A stretch of DNA of 49,865 nt from Oscillatoriales cyanobacterium (lineage in GTDB: Bacteria; Cyanobacteriota; Cyanobacteriia; Cyanobacteriales; Microcoleaceae). The position numbers and the translations under genes were made by a program. The stretch covers positions 1-49,865 of the forward strand of contig RDXX01000025.1 of the NCBI GenBank assembly GCA_004292955.1. Direction: 5' to 3'. The number at the start of each line of letters is the position of its first letter. Position 1 is the stretch's first letter. The notes beneath the pieces were generated by a model that was not told the origin of the DNA, did not search any database, and saw nothing but the letters and a program-made list of their open reading frames with translations. This document shows positions 46,242 to 49,865 of the stretch, piece after piece.

Positions 46242-46676
46242 ATGTTCACTTCTTTGACGGAAACCAATCCCGCCTCGGAATACCAAAATCCCGGATCCAG
46301 AAGTTTTGCATTTAATGACTCCAGCATCATTGACGGCGGATATTTTGTCTCTGGGATTTTCGCGACGCTTGCAGTAATTTTAGTCAAGTCTATGTCTGAC
46401 GGGATCCAGCAAGTTATCTCGGCACTTCAAAAATATGCCTCTATCCTGATTAGAGAGATTGACAAAGTTTGCACAATTTTTGGCGGCAGTTCAGATTGCC
46501 TCGAACCAGATGACAGCCAATTGCTAAAATGGCACAGTTCCCTGAGTGACAAAAACGGACTGGGTTCGTGTTATGCCGATCGAGATAGCGACACACTCAG
46601 CAACGGCCGCGCGCGCGATCGGTTGTTTGCTAAGGAGAGTAATGTAATTGAGGCTGTGGAGCGTAAAACACGGTGA
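46242..46676 (+). CDS. Small single-pass membrane protein, unknown
   Basis: This 144-residue protein was not recognised. It has one hydrophobic helix (about 32-50, GGYFVSGIFATLAVILVKSM), then an amphipathic segment (GIQQVISALQKYASILIREI) and a polar, acidic, Ser/Asp-rich tail. The ATG at 46242 is chosen because a very strong ribosome site (GGAGGAAGG) lies just upstream; an open frame back to 46137 is ignored. Two Cys pairs in the middle (VCTIFGGSSDC) could form a disulfide if exported. The strong start supports a real gene; function unknown. Confidence 0.6.
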   Translation: MFTSLTETNPASEYQNPGSRSFAFNDSSIIDGGYFVSGIFATLAVILVKSMSDGIQQVISALQKYASILIREIDKVCTIFGGSSDCLEPDDSQLLKWHSSLSDKNGLGSCYADRDSDTLSNGRARDRLFAKESNVIEAVERKTR

Positions 46677-47010
46677 TTGGCCACAATGGAATTGTCATTA
46701 ACCGCCTGACGGGGCGCGAGGATGCGATCTGACTGAATCTGCGATCGATCGTATCAACTCCCGTTGAATAATTCTCATAGCCTTTGTAGTGTAGTGACGG
46801 CCCAACTCCGCAAAGTTCCTGTGCCCGCGCGCAAACAACTTAAGTGCGATCGATTAATCGGCACTTAATGTCAGACTGTTTTGATGCTTAGTAAATGCCA
46901 CCAAACCTACTTGGTATCAGTATTCTGGTGTCTCAAAAATCTAGCCAGCCACGCAGCCTATCTCATACAATTTTAGATTTTCAAAGTGGGGATGACTGAG
47001 GTCGCTCTTC

Positions 47011-47045
47011 AGTTGACAGTTGACAGTTGACAGTTGACAGTTGAC
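47011..47045. repeat. Heptamer array, 5 units of AGTTGAC
   Basis: Five perfect units, plus two bases, are the reverse complement of the CAACTGT family at 10269-10310. The same STRR family thus occurs on both strands. Confidence 0.93.
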
Positions 47046-47427
47046 AGCTTGCCCGAAAAGCCGGTCGTTGGGTTGAGGGCGACCTCTACCGGGAAGTCCG
47101 AGGATTGGAGTAATGAATAGTCTTCTTTTAATTACTCCCGGGACTCCGGCTTTCAACCAATTCTTTCTGGTAATTTCGATCGCGCCTAAAGTTGCATTCT
47201 TTGTTTTAATTGGCTGAATTATTCAAAATGTATTATATAATTCATTTTAAAATTTGACCTAATACAGGTATGGACACGACTAAACCGTGTCTATCTACGC
47301 AAATTATCTGAGTAAAATCAACAATAGTAAATCTAATTTAGAGGGGTTACTCAGTAAGTAATTACCGTTGCACCCATTTTTTAATGCCTATAATTATCGG
47401 TATTTGCAGCCAATAATGCTGAAAAAG

Positions 47428-47455
47428 TCCGGCTTCAAAAAAGCTGGATTTTTTT
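47428..47455 (+). terminator. Rho-independent terminator, possibly of a small RNA
   Basis: TCCGGCTT pairs with AAGCTGGA (one G-T pair) around a 5-base loop and is followed by seven T. It lies 220 bases upstream of the DUF4347 gene and does not follow any recognised gene, so it may end a non-coding transcript or act as an attenuator. Confidence 0.65.
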
Positions 47456-47602
47456 GAATATGCGCCACATATTTGTTAGATATTTCAACAATCCTCACCA
47501 AAAAATTGAGTAACTACAAGCGGAAGTAAGTACAATCCGGAAAATAAAACATTTAAATAATTGATTAGTAAATGTTGCACTATTTTCAAAATAGGTGTTA
47601 AT

Positions 47603-47680
47603 ATGAATTCAAATAAGACTGATAAGAACACTCCTGGGCTGTATCTACCAATAACGCCCTTAATGGAGTATCACAAATGA
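47603..47680 (+). CDS. 25-codon upstream ORF overlapping the DUF4347 gene
   Basis: A short ORF, MNSNKTDKNTPGLYLP then ITPLMEYHK, ends at a TGA that overlaps the start of the next gene (ATGA). An AGG lies upstream of its ATG. Such an overlap permits translational coupling. It may be a leader peptide, or simply chance: the downstream gene has its own GGAG within this ORF. No family is recognised. Confidence 0.35.
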   Translation: MNSNKTDKNTPGLYLPITPLMEYHK

Positions 47681-49865
47681 GTTCTACATTCGCTCAAACT
47701 AACTCACAATCTTCTTTGGAAAAATTGCACCCACGTTCCTTAGTATTCATTGATTCCGGGGTGAAAGATTACGAGTCAATTGCAGCGGGAGTGCTACCTG
47801 GGCAGCAGGTAGTAATCCTCGATAGCACCAAAAATGGCATCCAACAAATTACGTCTGAAATTGAAAACTACGCCTCTACCAACGGGGCGATCGACTCGGT
47901 ACACATTATTTCTCACGGCAGTTCTGGCAGCCTGCAACTCGGTAATACCGCTCTGGGTTCAGATAACATCGATCAATACAAAAGCCAGTTGGAAAAGTGG
48001 CAGACTTCACTAGCTCCAGAAGCCGACATCATGCTGTACGGCTGCGATGTAGCAGCAGGTACAGGCGCTAATTTCGTTGACAAGTTAAGCCAATTAACGG
48101 GGGCTGACGTTGCCGCATCCACCAACATTACTGGTAAAGACGGCGACTGGAATTTAGAATTTTCTAAGGGTCAAATTGAATCGGACTTAGCCTTGAACTC
48201 CGATGTGATGGCAAATTACCAAGGTGATTTAGCTACTATCGTCGTCACGAGTAATAGCGATAGCGGAGCAGGTTCCTTGAGAGCTGCGATCGCCTCCGCT
48301 GTTGCCGGGGACACAATTACCTTCGCTCCTGGTCTAGCTGGTCAAACCATCGCCCTTACCAGCGGTCAAATCGATATTCCCGTTGGCAAAAACCTCACCA
48401 TTGACGGCGCCGGTGCAGCGGGTTTAACCATCAGCGGTAACAACTCATCCCGTGCCTTTTTTGTCAATGCAAACGTTGTGACTGCGACGAATTTTGCGGT
48501 CAAAAATCTCACTCTTGCCAACGGTAAAACGACTGGGACAGGTGGGGCGATCGGCACAACGGACGAAGTAAGGCTCACAGTAGACAACGTTCAGTTTAAT
48601 AACAACGTTGCCGATAAAGGTGGTGGGGCAATTTTCGGCAATTTCAACAATACCCTGACAGTATCGAACAGTAAATTCAACGGCAACATCGCGACGGGGG
48701 GTAATGACGAACGCGGTGCAGGTGCGATCGGCTTTTTGAGCTCCAAAGCTTTTACTGTCACCAACAGCGACTTCACCAACAACAAGGGAATTAACGGTGG
48801 GGCAATTAACAGCCTTCAGGGCAAGTTAACAATTGACAATTCGCGATTCATCGGCAACGACACCAGCGCAGCCTCTTACGCAACAGGTCAAGGTAATCCT
48901 GGTTTAAGGGGTAACGGTGGCGCTATTTACACAGACAGAGCCAGCGGTCTAAATGAAGCTTCCGGCACAATCAAGATTACCAATAGCGTATTTCAGAACA
49001 ATAAAGGTCGAGGTGAAGGAGGTGCAGCTTATCTGTTCACGGGCAGCCAAGACAATGTAATTTTGGAAAACACCACCTTCCAAAATAACGAAGTTATGGC
49101 GCTAACAGGCAGTCCCGGCGGTGGAAATCCTGGAAACGGTGGTGCGGTAACGGTTTTGAGCGACAGCACCAACCAGGGATTGACTATTACCAACACTAGC
49201 TTTGCTGGCAACAAAGCCAACAATCAAGGTGGTGGCCTGTGGATGCGAAATGCCCCTGCTACGATTACTAACAGCACGTTTTCTGGCAACTCCACCGCGT
49301 TTGCTGCTGGTGATTTCAACAAACTGGGCGGTGCCATGACTCTTGGTGCACGCACAACTATTGTCAACACGACGATCGCCGATAATAGTGCCGGTTGGGT
49401 TGGTGGAGGTATCTTCGCCGATGCCAATAATGTCACCCTCAAAAACACGGTTCTTTCCAACAATACAGCGGCTAACGGAGGAAACCCTTGGGGAATTCAG
49501 CAACACGTCACCGCCCAATATAGCGATCAAGGAGGGAATTTTCAGTGGCCGCCCAAAAACCCCAATGACGGCAGCGATGTCAATGCTACGGCAAGTGTGA
49601 CTCTCGCAGATCCCAAACTCGGCCCCCTGCAAAACATCAACGGCGCTTTCGTAAGGCCTCTGCTATTAGGAAGTCCAGCAATTGATAAAGGGGTTGCAAG
49701 TGGCGCACCCGCTTTGGATCAACGCGGCGTGACTCGCCCTCAAGATGGCGATACTATTCCAGGGGCGATCGTTGACAGCGGCTCTTTTGAATACACCAAT
49801 GGAGTCGTGCCAACTCCAACTCCCACACCAACTCCGGCGCCGACACCAACACCCGCGCCAACTCC
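47677..49865 (+). CDS. DUF4347/parallel beta-helix exoprotein, 3' end beyond the window
   Basis: The first 729 codons of a large protein are present; the frame is open to the right edge. Residues about 20-185 form DUF4347 (SLVFIDSGV, HIISHGSSGSLQLG, DIMLYGCDVAAGTG, LTGADVAAST). They carry a conserved His80 and Cys123. From about 188, SNSDSGAGSLRAAI opens a long parallel beta-helix made of NNS.F..N and GGAI repeats, as in choice-of-anchor Q and chlamydial Pmp-like proteins. Near the edge it enters a Pro/Thr linker (PTPTP). Related proteins continue into RTX or Calx-beta repeats and are secreted by type I systems. GGAG precedes the ATG. A surface adhesin or matrix role is inferred. Confidence 0.87.
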   Translation, partial: MSSTFAQTNSQSSLEKLHPRSLVFIDSGVKDYESIAAGVLPGQQVVILDSTKNGIQQITSEIENYASTNGAIDSVHIISHGSSGSLQLGNTALGSDNIDQYKSQLEKWQTSLAPEADIMLYGCDVAAGTGANFVDKLSQLTGADVAASTNITGKDGDWNLEFSKGQIESDLALNSDVMANYQGDLATIVVTSNSDSGAGSLRAAIASAVAGDTITFAPGLAGQTIALTSGQIDIPVGKNLTIDGAGAAGLTISGNNSSRAFFVNANVVTATNFAVKNLTLANGKTTGTGGAIGTTDEVRLTVDNVQFNNNVADKGGGAIFGNFNNTLTVSNSKFNGNIATGGNDERGAGAIGFLSSKAFTVTNSDFTNNKGINGGAINSLQGKLTIDNSRFIGNDTSAASYATGQGNPGLRGNGGAIYTDRASGLNEASGTIKITNSVFQNNKGRGEGGAAYLFTGSQDNVILENTTFQNNEVMALTGSPGGGNPGNGGAVTVLSDSTNQGLTITNTSFAGNKANNQGGGLWMRNAPATITNSTFSGNSTAFAAGDFNKLGGAMTLGARTTIVNTTIADNSAGWVGGGIFADANNVTLKNTVLSNNTAANGGNPWGIQQHVTAQYSDQGGNFQWPPKNPNDGSDVNATASVTLADPKLGPLQNINGAFVRPLLLGSPAIDKGVASGAPALDQRGVTRPQDGDTIPGAIVDSGSFEYTNGVVPTPTPTPTPAPTPTPAPT

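Larger units (their letters stand above)
46677..47602. other. Gene-free region with repeats and a hairpin terminator
   Basis: Nearly 1 kb contains no convincing gene. It holds a heptamer array (47011-47045) and a 6-bp hairpin with arms GACACG (47273-47278) and CGTGTC (47286-47291). A terminator-like hairpin lies at 47428. A transcript ending at the terminator could be a small RNA. A 71-codon minus-strand frame crosses the heptamers and is not believable. Confidence 0.5.

Noticed and set aside
46941..47156. 71-codon minus-strand open frame
   Set aside because: It runs through the AGTTGAC heptamers and has no ribosome site or recognisable product.

Overview
The window looks like chromosomal DNA of a filamentous, probably non-heterocystous cyanobacterium (Oscillatoriales, Microcoleus/Oscillatoria-like). 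This rests on the many HIP1 octamers (GCGATCGC), the short tandemly repeated heptamers, the CIRCE-groES-groEL operon, a CyaC-type multidomain adenylyl cyclase, large RTX and DUF4347 exoproteins, and typical cyanobacterial paralogue families (Uma2, NB-ARC, DUF2281, HigBA). The genus is inferred from style, not from a marker gene.

Layout. 0-4.4 kb is core: a Ycf29/NarL-type response regulator, a thioredoxin-like [2Fe-2S] protein, and groESL with a perfect CIRCE operator and a strong terminator. 4.4-8.1 kb holds an AT-richer two-gene unit, an AAA+ ATPase plus a subtilisin-like protease, matching the IetAS anti-phage/plasmid-stability pair. 8.2-13.9 kb has a GNAT acetyltransferase, a 1.4-kb gene-free stretch with hairpins and heptamer arrays, and a 1172-residue CyaC adenylyl cyclase. 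14.2-19.1 kb is accessory: a stand-alone papain-fold toxin with a likely immunity gene, a DUF4160/DUF2442 pair, a membrane-linked GTPase, and a divergently transcribed short STAND (NB-ARC) ATPase. 19.3-21.6 kb has a PlsC-like acyltransferase facing an FAD monooxygenase. 22.0-30.5 kb has a 1033-residue repeat-built membrane protein, three long palindromic elements, and a 1519-residue CHASE4 hybrid kinase whose second receiver domain carries a repeat-derived insertion.

30.9-38.1 kb holds a second NB-ARC ATPase and a 1740-residue lipase/DUF11/RTX exoprotein. 38.5-42.0 kb is an island of small gene pairs: a nuclease toxin and immunity candidate, a small protein plus HNH nuclease, HigBA, an orphan DUF2281 antitoxin and a Uma2 nuclease. 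These are separated by dispersed HIP1-containing repeats and a 64-bp hairpin element. 42.5-46.7 kb has a GT39 glycosyltransferase and two unrecognised membrane proteins. From 47.7 kb to the right edge runs an incomplete DUF4347/beta-helix exoprotein preceded by a 25-codon overlapping ORF.

How the genes fit together: three large signalling proteins (response regulator, CyaC, CHASE4 kinase) point to heavy environmental sensing. IetAS, two STAND ATPases, the GTPase, two toxin/immunity pairs and a toxin-antitoxin system make this a defence- and conflict-rich region. The two giant exoproteins probably belong to the cell surface or secretome. No rRNA, tRNA, CRISPR array or intact transposase was seen.
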